Source of the DNA: Mytilus trossulus
Lineage: Eukaryota; Mollusca; Bivalvia; Mytilida; Mytilidae
Direction: 5' to 3'
NCBI RefSeq assembly: GCF_036588685.1
Contig: NC_086377.1
Span: 67,214,283 to 67,278,282, forward strand
DNA: 64,000 nucleotides
The notes under the pieces are model-generated. The model was not told where the DNA came from. It saw only the letters and a list, made by a program, of their open reading frames with translations, and did no database searches. Position 1 is the stretch's first letter; each line of letters starts with the position of its first letter. A program made the translations under genes and the position numbers. Below, in pieces: positions 37,354 through 48,990 of the stretch.

Positions 37354-38442
37354 ATGGCGACATTTAATAGTGAAGCACAAACACCACTCGTGTGTCAACT
37401 CTGTAGTATTCACCGAGTAATAAAATGGAAATGTACTGAATGTGAATTGTTGATGTGTGATAATTGTAAAACCGCCGTTCATTCTCGGATTAAGACTGCA
37501 GACACACATAACATTATCAAAATCCAAGAGGTATGTAACGACCTTTCAGAGCGTCTAAAGACTCTTCACATATCCGAGGTATTTTCGTCCGTCTTCAATA
37601 CATATACATCTGGTGTAGGAGCAGTCCACAAACTGATATGCTGCTCAGATGATATAATTTATTTCATGAATAACGTTGACTGGCAGGTGTGTCATTTTAT
37701 AAAGGCAAAATTATTAAAAGCTTCCTTTCAAATATTACAAAAAATGGACATTAAGTGTGCCGATTTTGCTATCAGCATTAAGGATGAAATACTATTTGCT
37801 CCGCTACCCGGAAACAAACTGTTTTCGATTACAACAACAACAATGAAAACGACGCCTGTATTGGATGTTTCCCCAAACAAAATATTGGCAATTCACTTGA
37901 GTAAACATAATGAACTTCTAATTAGTCTTCGAGACAGTGGACAAAGGTTTCCAGTAACAGATTCCAGCACAAGACAAGTTGTTGTTTTCGGGACTAATTA
38001 TAAACATAGATCAACATTAGAGCGTGACAGTGCTGGGAATAAGTTATTTAATTATGTTAAAAGAATCACAACTGATTCGGAAAAAAACATTTACGTAGTT
38101 GACTGGTTTGATGACGATGATAGAGGAAGAATAGTGAGCATAGACAGAAATTATCGAAAAAGATTTGTCTATACCGGATCAACATTTTTCAACACACAGG
38201 AATCACCCTTTAATCCTGAGGATATTGTAGTAACATCGAGGGATACGACAATAATTTCAGACTGTAGAAATAATGCTTTACATGCTCTAAATACTAAGGG
38301 AGAATTATTAGGACTACAGATTACAAGGAACTTGAATGTGTTGTATCCACACAGCTTGAGTATAGACGATGAGGGGTTTCTTTTGATTGGATCCAGCATA
38401 AACAAAGACGCTCAGATACATATTGTAAAATTATCAGTTTAA
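37354..38442 (+). CDS. B-box zinc finger / NHL-like protein, copy 2 (362 aa, intact)
   Basis: It is a single exon starting at ATGGCGACA. An in-frame extension upstream has no ATG and is not used. The N-terminal B-box has all eight zinc ligands: Cys14, Cys17, Cys27, Cys30, Cys35, Cys38, His43 and His52. Residues of about 60-90 could form a short helix (LSERLKTLHI). The remaining 270 residues resemble the NHL/beta-propeller part of TRIM-like proteins, with repeats such as RIVSIDRN, DIVVTSRDTTIISD and SLSIDDEGFLLIG. There is no RING domain, so ubiquitin-ligase activity is not implied. Bivalves have very many such B-box/NHL genes; a role in protein-protein or RNA binding or innate responses is inference. 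It lies in a same-strand tandem cluster. Confidence 0.85.
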   Translation: MATFNSEAQTPLVCQLCSIHRVIKWKCTECELLMCDNCKTAVHSRIKTADTHNIIKIQEVCNDLSERLKTLHISEVFSSVFNTYTSGVGAVHKLICCSDDIIYFMNNVDWQVCHFIKAKLLKASFQILQKMDIKCADFAISIKDEILFAPLPGNKLFSITTTTMKTTPVLDVSPNKILAIHLSKHNELLISLRDSGQRFPVTDSSTRQVVVFGTNYKHRSTLERDSAGNKLFNYVKRITTDSEKNIYVVDWFDDDDRGRIVSIDRNYRKRFVYTGSTFFNTQESPFNPEDIVVTSRDTTIISDCRNNALHALNTKGELLGLQITRNLNVLYPHSLSIDDEGFLLIGSSINKDAQIHIVKLSV

Positions 38443-38757
38443 CAACGTGTTGGAAATTTTGATATATTATTTTATCGAAATATTGGCTTTGAACAACAAA
38501 ATGGTTTTACTTCGTGTTTTAATGACAAGACATCATTGAGGTGTACAAACAACAATACTAAAGTATACCATTTTCATATTACCAACTTTTGCCTCCGGGT
38601 TCTAAAATTATTCGACAGGTTACTTACTGTAGTAGGACGTCCTGGTCCTCGGTCAATTACGGGTAACCTAAAAAAGTAAATTCAAATACTGTGGATTCAT
38701 TTGTTTCGTTAGTATCAACTTTCGTGGATTATTGAACTAGTACACATTTTGATTAAG

Positions 38758-38875
38758 GCGCCTGCTGAGGTGAACCTGCGGGATTTTCTCGTTACATGGA
38801 AGTCCCATTTGCCCTACTGCTTTTTACAGCTCTTTTGTCGGGTTCCCAATTTCCATTCTCAGTTTTATATGTAGT
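38758..38875 (-). repeat. Dispersed mussel repeat, family A (minus strand)
   Basis: On the minus strand it reads 'actgagaatggaaattggga' and 'tccatgtaacgagaaaatcc', a diverged 5' half of the family. Confidence 0.6.
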
Positions 38876-39039
38876 CTTAAATAGTCCTAAATACGGCAGA
38901 TTAGTATTGAGCGGGGTTTTATTTACAAAAAAAGTTACAGTTTCTTTATTTTGGGAACCATGTGGCGCAGACTTATTTGACATTGATACAATAGTAATAA
39001 TGACAAACACAGAATTTACCAAAAAAAATATAATTTGTC

Positions 39040-39410
39040 ATCAGTCCATGGTCCTGGATAGAGATGTAATATTTCTCATAGTATTATGTGTCTTATCTCC
39101 CTTTGTCCAGATGATTGGTATAAAATGTATAGAGTAAGGGTATATGTATCATACAATTGTTCGAAATTACAATTTTAAATGGCCAGTCAATAAAATAATC
39201 AACTGGATGGAAATAACTTTATTATTAATGGTAGATGATTCTAACAAAACAAATAAAAATATTCGTCTGTACAACACATACACATACATACATGTACAGA
39301 ATAGCTATATTTTTTGTGCAATTCTGTGATCAAATATAACAAAACTTATATACAGAAATAAAATAATGTTTTATTCGTTTTCGGTGTTCCATACAAATCA
39401 GTTTTATAAT
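39040..39410 (+). repeat. Segmental repeat shared with 54740-55240
   Basis: Both stretches contain 'gatagaggtgtaatatt'-like sequence, 'ctccctttg', 'tatagagtaa.ggt', 'aatcaactg.atggaaataa', 'acatgtacagaa' and 'aaataatgttttattcgttt' or close variants. The spacing is collinear. It lies outside any gene. Confidence 0.65.
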
Positions 39411-39478
39411 ACAAAACAGCAAGCAAAATATAAACTAGCTGATATAATTTTATAGCCGACGGACAAATAAAGCATCGG

Positions 39479-40248
39479 TTCAAGGTAAGAAGTCTGTCAC
39501 ATGTATACAGTGGTTACCGTTATCTGTTGACTGTTCAAGGTAAGAAGTCTGTCACATGTATACAGTGGTTGTCGTTAGCTGTTGACTGTCCAAGGTAAAA
39601 AGTCTGTCACATGTATACAGTGGTTACCGTTATCTGTTGACTGTTCAAGGTAAGAAGTCTGTCACATGTATACAGTGGTTGTCGTTAGCTGTTGACTGTT
39701 CAAGGTAAGAAGTCTGTCACATGTATACAGTGGTTACCGTTATCTGTTGACTGTTCAAGGTAAAAAGTCTGTCACATGTATACAGTGGTTGTCGTTAGCT
39801 GTTGACTGTTCAAGGTAAGAAGTCTGTCACATGTATACAGTGGTTGTCGTTAGCTGTTGACTGTCCAAGGTAAAAAGTCTGTCACATGTATACAGTGGTT
39901 GTCGTTATCTGTTGACTGTTCAAGGTAAGAAGTCTGTCACATGTATACAGTGGTTGTCGTTAGCTGTTGACTGTCCAAGGTAAAAAGTCTGTCACATGTA
40001 TACAGTGGTTACCGTTATCTGTTGACTGTTCAAGGTAAGAAGTCTGTCACATGTATACAGTGGTTGTCGTTAGCTGTTGACTGTTCAAGGTAAGAAGTCT
40101 GTCACATGTATACAGTGGTTGTCGTTAGCTGTTGACTGTCCAAGGTAAAAAGTCTGTCACATGTATACAGTGGTTGTCGTTAGCTGTTGACTGTTCAAGG
40201 TAAGAAGTCTGTCACATGTATACAGTGGTTGTCGTTAGCTGTTGACTG
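39479..40248. repeat. 55-bp minisatellite, exactly 14 units
   Basis: Units begin 'ttcaaggtaagaagtctgtc' and end 'gttgactg'. The array is 770 bp, 14 x 55, with no length variants. Units differ at three linked places: ttcaagg or tccaagg, taaga or taaaa, and accgttatc or gtcgttagc. The variants are shuffled among units, which suggests unequal exchange. A single diverged remnant lies in the paralogous block near 45640-45700. Confidence 0.95.
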
Positions 40249-42711
40249 ACATTATTGTTTTTTGTTTTTTGGTTTGTAAAGAATCAGACCTGGATATTTT
40301 CAATCCGCGTTTATCATAGGCTAGATATAACGTACAGATATTTATGATGCCATCCGTAAATAAAACACGAAGCTGTAATCGTTATAGCAAAACTTAATAT
40401 ACAATTAAATAACTCATTAAAGCAATTCTTCTTATATGAATACACAGACTATGAGATCATTTATACTTAGATACACAAAATTTAAGTTTTATCTATACTA
40501 TTTAAAAGTCTTTGCAGTACAAGTTTCGATAGAATCAAAATTTACATACCATCAACTTTTCCAGTTGTGGATGACATTCAAAAAGAAAGCTTCAAACTTA
40601 GATACCCATTGGTGACCTACGGCTGTTAGCTGCTCTTTTGTAGTGTTGTTGTGTCTTTGACATATTCCCCATTTCCATTTTCAATTTTATGATATGTATA
40701 GATATCGTTTGTCATGTGAGATTTTATATATTAACTTATTTAGTATCATTTTGGAAAATATTTGACAAATTTTACGGTTTAGTGTTCTTATTAATTTTGA
40801 TTTTATCAATTTTCGTACACAATCTTGTTTATTTATAAACATAACATTTGACAATGTTTCAGGTCAAGTTAGGATTATTTTTGAACAATTAATGATGAAA
40901 TCTTAGTTTGTTTCCTGACCAATTTCTGGTAATGAGATTTTGTCAGTTTCCGTATACAGTCATGTTTTTGGGGTTGCAAGTATAATAACATATGACTAAT
41001 TGCTCGGCTTCCTTATTTTCGGAGATTTTATGATACAACCTTAGTTTTTACTCAACATCCTAATTTCTGGTTTCGAAACTTTGTCAGTTTCCTTTACAAT
41101 TATTATGTTTTTTTATGTTTCACATATAGTTATATTGCAATAACAGATTTTGAACATGGATTGAAAATTGACATCTAGAAAGGTGATAATTTTACAATTC
41201 GGTATATGCCTCGTTTCTATGACTTTATACTTTTCGAAAGGTATAAAGAAGGCTGTGAAAATTGCAAAATTTGGTTGAATAGATTTAGATTTTTAATTGG
41301 TGGTCTGATACACAAAAAGACGCTTAAAATTAAATCCGTAAGAAGATGACAGAAACTATTAGTAAAACCCTTTCCTCCATAATGACGCCTTTTGACGCCA
41401 CCCCCTTTACTCCATAATGACGCCTTTTGACGCCTGTGTAGTACCTCAGTTGAAACACTTCGACTACAAAGTGTCTGCAGTTGACTTAATAAAGTTTGTA
41501 TCCAATATGAAAAGGAATATCATAGGAATATCTGACTTAAATTTATTTGATGAAATAGTTGTTTTTCACAATGCTTTAATACTTCAAATCATAAGTTCAG
41601 CATTTTATCAAAAAAATCCTATGCGAATCAAGTATGCAAAAAAAAAAATTTCAATGGAGGAAAGGGTTAACATATGCTTGAAAAAACAACCTTTTCTTTT
41701 TTCTGTTGTAGAGAAAACTTCAACTAGTTCAATTATTGCCATATTATCACAATTGATAAGTTTGTCAAATGTTTAAAAATAAACGAAACACTACATAATG
41801 AAAAGCAAAGAGTTTATCATTCATTCGATTTGTGACACTTTGTGCCAAAAAATAAATATGTGATTCGACACGAAATATTAATGTATCTATCTATGGCACT
41901 CCGTGTATGACATTCTGCACACTAATGTTCAGAAGTGCTAGTATAACATCGAAACTATAAAACGACTCCTTGTAGGTGTTAATTGCCATATGTTACTGTG
42001 TTTGACAAATTTCAATGTTCGTGTCTCATTTTGAAATCAATTATAAATAAGTAAAAGTTGGAAATAACAGAAATGACCACTAGTTCATGATCTGAAAAAC
42101 AATTTTACATTGTTCGTGATTATTTTTTACACAACAAGCAGTACAAAAAGAGACGTGGGACATAAACATATAATAGTCTTGTTAGTCGAAAAAAACGAAA
42201 AGGAAAAAAGCCGAAAAGAAGACAAGATCCAAAAAACATTACGTAGGAAAACTAAACATTGAGCAACACGAACCAGCTAAAAAAGAGAGGATACACTCAG
42301 GTGTCCCGGAATGATTAGCAGTATGTTTTTGTTTCCATTACGATAAATAAATGAAAAATATGACAATAATGAGAAAGGCTAATCGTTAATTGCCAGTGCA
42401 TTATGGTTACCAAAGCACATATGTACCTCCGTTTTCAATGTGAAAAAGCGTCCACATGATCACACTAGACAACACGACTTTGTGTCCACTTGTTAATTAA
42501 TAGGAGAATTTTCCAAACCTGTAAACTGTGTTTATGGAAAGCGACTGCGGTTAACAGGCATACAGCATTGCTATTTTGTGTATTTTGTTGATTTGTTTGG
42601 TAAAGTAAGATTCGGTAAGGATAGTTTAAAGCTGACGCTTAAAAGAACAGTTTAATTTATGAGAGTACGATACAAAAATTTGTTGGACAAATTACTAGCT
42701 TCCTTTTTGTG

Positions 42712-42718
42712 GTATATA
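42712..42718 (+). promoter_or_regulatory. Possible TATA box of B-box copy 3
   Basis: TATATAA lies 111 bp before the ATG within DNA conserved between copies 3 and 4. Copy 4 has only the weaker 'gtatatgtata' at the same place, so support is modest. Confidence 0.25.
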
Positions 42719-42828
42719 AGTGTGTGGATCCTGTTTTCAATTATTTATCGAACAATATTAACAATGATCATAATTATGCAAGGAAGGAAAACCATAGCAA
42801 GTGGCCACTTTTAAAAAAAATCTTCAAT

Positions 42829-43914
42829 ATGGCGACATCCATAAGTAAAACACGAACACAACTTTCGTGTCAACTGTGTAGTATTCAGCAAATAATAAAA
42901 TGGAAATGTATTGACTGTGGTTTATTGATGTGTGATAAATGCAAAACCATTCATTCTCGGATTAAGACTGCCGAAAAACATAGCATTATCACTGTCCACG
43001 AGGTAGATATTGACCTATTAGAGCGTCTTACGGCTCTTCACATTTCAGAGGTATTTACTACCGTTATGAGTGCATATTCAACTGATGTGTCGGGAATTCA
43101 TAAATTGATTTTCTGCTCTGATGATATCATTTACTTTATGGAAAGTACTTTTGGACAGATGTATCGTTTTATCAAAGCTAAATTATTGAAAGATTCATTA
43201 AACAAATTACAAGAACTTGACATTAAATGTGTGGATTTTGCTATCAGTATTAAAGATCAAATACTATATTGTCCTCCACCATATACCAAACTTAAAGCGA
43301 CGTCAACTGCTACTATGAAAACCAAGACGACTTTGAACATGTCCCCCATGTTAATTTTAGCAATTCATTTAAGTCAACATGGTGAACTTTTACTTGGTCT
43401 TCAGGAACAAGGCCCACGGTTCCCAGTACGTAATTATAGTACAAGACAAGTAGCTGTTTTCGGATCCGATTATAAACATAGATCAACATTTGAGAAGGAT
43501 GCTACAGGGGAAAAGTTATTTTATTACGCGAGAAGAATCGCAACAGATTCAACCAATAGTATTTACGTAATTGATTGGATTAATGATAATGAAAGGGGAA
43601 GAATAGTGAGCGTAGACAGAAATGGTCGTAAGCGATTTGTTTACAACGGAAGCTCAACTTTAAATATACATGAAGCAGTCTTCAATCCCATGGATATTGT
43701 AGTGACATCGCAAGATACAGCAATAATATCCGACCGTCACATTCACGCTTTACATGCTCTTAGTGCGCATGGAGATTTAATAGGACTACAAAACACAAGA
43801 ACCTTTGATATTGAATTTCCTTACAGTTTAAGTTTAAACAATGAAGGATATCTTTTGATAGGACCCGGAATAAACAAAAAAGCGAAGATACATGTTGTAA
43901 AATTATTACAATAG
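42829..43914 (+). CDS. B-box zinc finger / NHL-like protein, copy 3 (361 aa, intact)
   Basis: Single exon from ATGGCGACATCC. It is collinear with copy 2 over its whole length. The B-box ligands are Cys14, Cys17, Cys27, Cys30, Cys35, Cys38, His42 and His51: one codon is missing between Cys38 and the first His (KTIHS instead of KTAVHS), so the spacing is C-x3-H. The C-terminal NHL-like part keeps GRIVSVDRNGRKRFVYNG and SLSLNNEGYLLIG. About 300 bp upstream is homologous to copy 4 upstream DNA; a TATATAA at 42712-42718 may be a TATA box. No RING domain. Function is unknown beyond the family description given by its domains. Confidence 0.85.
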   Translation: MATSISKTRTQLSCQLCSIQQIIKWKCIDCGLLMCDKCKTIHSRIKTAEKHSIITVHEVDIDLLERLTALHISEVFTTVMSAYSTDVSGIHKLIFCSDDIIYFMESTFGQMYRFIKAKLLKDSLNKLQELDIKCVDFAISIKDQILYCPPPYTKLKATSTATMKTKTTLNMSPMLILAIHLSQHGELLLGLQEQGPRFPVRNYSTRQVAVFGSDYKHRSTFEKDATGEKLFYYARRIATDSTNSIYVIDWINDNERGRIVSVDRNGRKRFVYNGSSTLNIHEAVFNPMDIVVTSQDTAIISDRHIHALHALSAHGDLIGLQNTRTFDIEFPYSLSLNNEGYLLIGPGINKKAKIHVVKLLQ

Positions 43915-43949
43915 CAATATTACAACGTTTACTGTCATATTTGTTGCTT

Positions 43950-44285
43950 ATTCTTTAGTTTTCTATGTTGTGTCATGTGTACTATTGCTTGTCTGTTTGT
44001 TTTTTTCATTTTTAGCCATAGATATAGAAAGATGTGGTGTGAGTACCAATGAGACAACTCTTCATACACAATTTTTAAAAGTAAACCATTATAGGTCAAT
44101 GTACGGTCTTCAACACGGAGCCTTGACATTTATATGTGTTTCTCGATTCTCGTTTTTTATATAGATTAAACCGTTGGTTTTCCCGTTTGAATTGTTTTAC
44201 ACTAGTAATTTTGGGCTCTTTATAGCTTGTTGTTCGGTGTGAGCCAAGGCTCTGTGTTGAAGACCGTACATTTACTTATAATGGT
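43950..44285 (+). repeat. Adjacent family B and family C repeats
   Basis: A family B head ('ttctatgttgtgtcatgtgt', 'cttgtctgtttgtttttt') runs into family C ('ggtgtgagtaccaatgagac', 'gtgagccaaggctctgtgtt'). They start about 35 bp after the stop of copy 3. Confidence 0.7.
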
Positions 44286-45344
44286 ATACTAAATTTAAAA
44301 ACGCCAAATGCCATTTAAACTGTTTATCCTTACTAAACAAATTGTTATTTCCCTTGAGTTTCAAAGAGACATTTAATCCAAATAAAAGAACTTGCTGTTA
44401 AGTTTTTATGAATAGTTTAAGTGCATCATTGTCAAGTTGAACTAAATCCAATATGCAGATACTTTTTTTCGCCGTTGCGTAGCTGTCTCATTAACGGATA
44501 CACTATATTATCTGTCTTTGGCTTATTCTTTATTTATTTGTTTAATGTGCTTGAGCTTTTGAAATTGCCATTTGGTAAGTGACCTTCCGATTTGCATTAT
44601 TCTTGGAGCTACGTATTTTTGTTATTTTACTTTCTTAGATGTGCATATAACAAACTTAAGCGGACATCCAGAATAGGAGGTTAAGTCTATGTCTATTAAG
44701 TAGAAACACATTGGGTTCCCCAACTCCTAAAAAGTAAAAACACTGAACTCCGAGGAAAATTCAAAAAGGAAAGTCCAAAATCTAAAGGTAAAATCAAGTT
44801 CGTCATCGAGTCCCTAAAATCAACTAATGACAGATTATCATGTTGGTTTCAATACTCATTTAAATTTCTGAATGCATATTAACAAAACATATAAATAATC
44901 GAATTAACAGTTAATATTTTGAAAGAAAAAACATTAACGATTCAACAGGTGAGGTTTAAGACCTCTATCGAAATCGTATGTATAATAAGAAGAATTACCA
45001 AACATAGCAATTACACGAACCCAAAAATATCTGTTTAATAACTTTCGTAGAGATTCCCGACTCCCCCTTGGGAAATGTATCTGGATGCTGTATGTATCTC
45101 AAATTCATCAAAACACAAGGTGAGGAACAGCAAAGAATAATGTTCAAATAAAAAACCAAGAGCATCAATGAGTACTGATCGTTATTTCTCTTTAAAATCC
45201 AACTTAAATATGTGAAATTTTGACGGCTAATATGATTAAAAAAGAGGTATTGACAAATAAAAATTGAAATAAAAAAAACAACGTTATTTCGCTCTTATTT
45301 CTCAATTTACAAGCTGAAGTACAGTGACCGGTTCCGTTAAAACC

Positions 45345-45525
45345 AAAAATTAATGAGTATGTTAACACTTGGCAGTATACCATATGCATTTGTAATTGAT
45401 TCAAAGTTAGCAATGTTTGTGAAATTCGTTAAGAATATAATTGCATTAGAATGAGACTTTAATTCGTAAATTAATTTTCAAAAATGTGGAAACAGTTTAA
45501 ACAAATAATGTACAGAAAACTTGTC
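45345..45525 (+). repeat. Segment shared with 52735-52925
   Basis: Both carry 'gtataccatatgcatt', 'aaagttagcaatgtttgt', 'ttttcaaaaa' and 'aataatgtacagaaaacttg' in order. The pairs sit 5' of block 2 and 3' of B-box copy 4, so the duplication unit may extend across both. Confidence 0.7.
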
Positions 45526-45784
45526 ATTTCCATCTGTTTATTACGGTTTGTTTGTATGGTGAGATATTACACCACTGTTACAGGTTAAGGGAGGATTGGG
45601 CGCTCACACGAATATATCACCCCGGCAGTTCTTTATGTGTCTGCATCTAGTGAGAGGTTTTCAATACAGCTGTTGTCATTGGCTGCTGACTGTCATATCG
45701 GGTTTTCGTTTATTGATTTGTATTGAATCAGACCGTTTATTTTTTTAATTAATTCGGGCTAATATAAGGCTAGACTATACTATA

Positions 45785-46375
45785 GTGTTATTAACTGGCT
45801 GTTTCTGTATTGGCACTGGTATAGATTCAAGGTTTGCTGTATTGGCCTCGAGACCCGTAGGGTCGAGGGCCAATACAGCTGACCGAGAATCTATACCAGT
45901 GTCAATACAGAAACAGCCAGTTCATAACACTTTTATTAAATGATTATAAGAGAATTAAAAACCGGAAGTGAACGTCCCGTATTAGCCCATGGGCCAATAC
46001 AGCTTTATTCCCGCTTTTTTCTGTATTGGCCCTGTTTTTTCCGTTTCAAAACTTTAAGACGTTACAAAACATTGCATATCATTTAACCTGTTTATTTTAT
46101 GACTTTAGTCTAAAAAATATTATACAAATGTTTTTATGCATAACGATACTTCAAAAGTTAAGTAATGGCGTAAGAAAATTGAAAACCTGAAGTGAACGTC
46201 CTGTATTAGCCTTAGGGCTAATACGGCTTTTTTCCCGCTTTTTTCTGTATTGGCCCTGTTTTTTTCCGTATTGGCCCTGTTCAAAGAGCAATATTAAATC
46301 TTGATTTATATCGACAGTGGAACGTTTTTAATATTGCACATGCTGATTTATCAGTATTAGGGCTTATTTGCTCGT
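45785..46375. mobile_element. Foldback element with a 146-nt near-perfect hairpin
   Basis: 45785-45930 folds on itself: 'gtgttattaactggctgttt' pairs with 'cagccagttcataacac', through 'gctgtattggcc' to a three-base loop near 45869. Two direct copies of 'agtgaacgtcc.gtattagcc...cccgcttttttctgtattgg' follow (about 45960-46050 and 46180-46285). The block interrupts the alignment with block 1, so it is an insertion. No transposase is encoded. Confidence 0.75.
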
Positions 46376-47008
46376 ATCATTTAATAATCAGCTGTACGAC
46401 ATATAAGTACTACCTGTACCTTTTAAAAGTCTTTGTAGTACAAGTTTCGACAAAACAATAATATACATATCATTAATTTTTCCAGTGTTTGATGATTTTT
46501 ACAAAGAAATTAGGATCAATTATCTAAGTATTCTAATCAAATAATGATAATGTTATCAATATCCGTAGACAACCTTTTGTTATATTCAAAATAACATTTG
46601 CCAATATTTCAGTTTTCCTTTTTTCACAAAATTAATTATTAAATATCGTAATATTTTTCCTAGAAAAAATTTATGGTTATAAAATTTTGTCAGTTTCCGT
46701 ATACAGTTATGGTTGTGGTGTTTCAAGTAGACTTTTAGATGACAAATTGTTGGGTTTCCTATTTCCGGAGATTTTATGACAAAATTTTAGTTTTTGCCTC
46801 AACATACTAATTCTTGGTTATGAAACTTTGTCAGTTTCATATACAATTATCATTTTTATGATGTTTGAAATTGCGTTACATAGCTATGTTAAATTTTAAC
46901 TTGGCTGACTGTAATTATATCAAATATGATAACACACTTAAACTCCCAAACTTTCTGTTGCAATTTTATTGATGCTAAACCTTATTTGCACAGTCTAACT
47001 ATACTATA

Positions 47009-48129
47009 CAGTCCGCTAAAAGTTAAGCACATCCTAAATATAAATCGCAATATTTTTTTAACTATTGCAAAAAAAATATACATGTTTCGTGTTAAGAATT
47101 GCCTATTACATACACTAAGAAAAATCATTACGACCAAAATATAAACACGCAAAGCAACTTTTTATTACAGTTCATTTGCACTTTTTCGAATACACTGTTT
47201 CAATTAAATCACCTCCTACTGTCGCGCGTACAGGTGACATTTGACTTTCACCAAGTCACTGTGAATCATGATAATGCGTATGTTATCTGTGACTGAACGT
47301 TGACAAGCAATTGACATTTCAAATGCCGGTAGGAACCATAGGAATGATTGACCAACGTCCGGCAGACCTCGTTTAATTACCGATCGCGATGACAGACTGC
47401 TTATTAGTCGTGCTAAGGCCAAACCATTTACACCATTGACCTCAAAGTGGTCGTGTTAGTGTTCGAACATTGTTCTGACGACTTCATAGAGGCTAACTAA
47501 GAGCACGTCGTGTGGTCAAGGGACCTGCCCTAACAGCCAGGCACAATATAATCAGGTTTTAGATGGCTAATGACCATCGACGCTGGAATATGAACTCTAT
47601 CAAACATGTCTGAAATGCCATTGGCAGATGTTAATCACAGTGATCCACCTTTGTAAAATCATAGCGATTTAAGAGGAGCAAGTCTTGCTGAATGGAATTT
47701 ATTTGCTCAACTAAAGATCAGAAGGCTTGTAGAGAATGTGAGACGCCGTGTTATGGAACTGTACCAGAAGAAAGATGATTACACATCCTAATGACTCAAG
47801 TATTGACATTAAATTTGCCGAACATTCCAAAGATTAATTGTAGAGACTTTTAAATGATATTGGATGATTAATTGTTGAAAAAAATTAAAATCACAGTGAA
47901 ACTTAAATTCCGTTTCTGATTTGTGTAATTTTCACTATTTTTATGAACCCAAAATTCAAATCCATAGAACCTGCATAAGTGACTAAACTTAAGTTTATGG
48001 TTTGTTTATTGTATATGTTAGCAATATTGCTACATGAATATTTTCTATTTTTCGAAGATAAGCTAATTTTTTTAAATGAAAAAAAACCGATGCAATTTAT
48101 AAAGGTGGGGCTTAACTTTTAGCGGACTG
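47009..48129 (+). mobile_element. Decayed, internally deleted Tc1/mariner-type transposon (1,121 bp)
   Basis: Perfect 20-bp terminal inverted repeats (CAGTCCGCTAAAAGTTAAGC) are flanked by TA on both sides, the Tc1 hallmark. On the plus strand a broken frame gives the N-terminal DNA-binding region (GRPRLITDRDDRLLISRAKA, about 47350-47410). The C-terminal region follows, with NMNSIKHV and VENVRRRVMELYQKK (about 47600-47790). The catalytic core between them is largely deleted, and the glutamate expected in 'NPIEHVW' is Lys. Several stops and frameshifts are present. It cannot be autonomous. Confidence 0.85.
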
Positions 48130-48656
48130 TATATAAGACACATCTACCGATAATTGTAAAAATCGGTGCCTGTTTAACCATGTGGATGACGATTTATTGG
48201 GCACAAATGACTCCTTTCTCCGATGAATAATTACAAAGCTGCATAAAATTAAAAATCGGGGACGATCACACATATAAGAAGTACATCCCATAACGAATAT
48301 TGGTTACAACAAGCCTTTTTTTCTGCTGTCGAAAAAAAACCTTCGACTGATTCTCTTCATGATTACCAAGATTGTCACATATTTGGAAATAAATGAAACA
48401 CTGCAACCTTAAACGATGGAAAGCAAAGTGATTTATCATTTCAAACGATATGAACACACAGTGCCTAAAACATGTACATTTATAACTACATAAAGTATTT
48501 TATATGTATGGGAATCCATGTGTGACGTTTTGCACATAACAAGATCTGCAGAAGTGCTGATATGATCGAAATCATCAACCGACTCCTTAAATACCATAAA
48601 TGACGATTTTTGGATATTTTAAATGTTTATGTTTCTAATTTTTAAAACTATAATTA

Positions 48657-48990
48657 TAATAAAAATGAGATAGGAAATGGGGAATGTGTCAAAGCGACAA
48701 CAACCCGACCATAGAGCAGACAACAGTCGAAGGCCACCAATGGATCTTTTATGTAGCGAGAAGCTCCCGCACCCGTAGGCGTCCTTCAGCTCGCCCCTTA
48801 AAAATATGTATACTAGTACGGTGATAATTGTCGTCATACTAAACTCCGAATGATACACAAGAAACTAAAATTAAAAAATATACAAGACTAACAAAGGCCA
48901 GAGGCTCCTGACATGGGACAGGCGCAAAATTGCAGCGGTGTTAAACATGTTTATGAGATCTCAACACTCCCCCTATAAACATATAAACTC
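48657..48990 (+). repeat. Dispersed mussel repeat, family A (near full length)
   Basis: It contains 'ggggaatgtgtcaaagcgac', 'cccgcacccgtaggcgtcct', 'tactaaactccgaatgatac' and 'cctgacatgggacaggcgca'. It is very close to 21157-21440 and absent from block 1 of the duplication. Confidence 0.75.

Larger units (their letters stand above)
38443..42828. other. Spacer between B-box copies 2 and 3
   Basis: It contains a family A repeat (38758-38875), a segment shared with 54740-55240 (39040-39410), the 14-unit minisatellite (39479-40248), another family A fragment (40604-40690) and the first copy of the large segmental duplication (from about 40250). A family B-like remnant lies at 42165-42310. An open frame at 41417-41776 is discussed under rejected items. 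Confidence 0.65.
40250..43914 (+). repeat. Segmental duplication, block 1 (contains B-box copy 3)
   Basis: Collinear matches to 45670-50756 run from 'gaatcagacc' (40286 / 45726), through 'aaaagtctttg.agtacaag' (40506 / 46431) and 'ttttgtcagtttccgtatac' (40937 / 46683), to the promoter-proximal and coding parts. Block 2 is about 1.4 kb longer because of insertions. Confidence 0.8.

Noticed and set aside
38796-39137. 113-codon plus-strand open frame downstream of B-box copy 2
   Set aside because: Its first part is the minus-strand family A repeat and the rest is the segment shared with 54740-55240, where no frame is kept.
39479-40248. CRISPR-like look of regular direct repeats
   Set aside because: The 55-bp units are contiguous without unique spacers, and the context is a eukaryotic genome.
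41417-41776. 119-codon open frame that could be a small gene
   Set aside because: It lies in spacer of the segmental duplication; the matching part of block 2 near 48310 does not keep the frame, and the protein shows no domain features.
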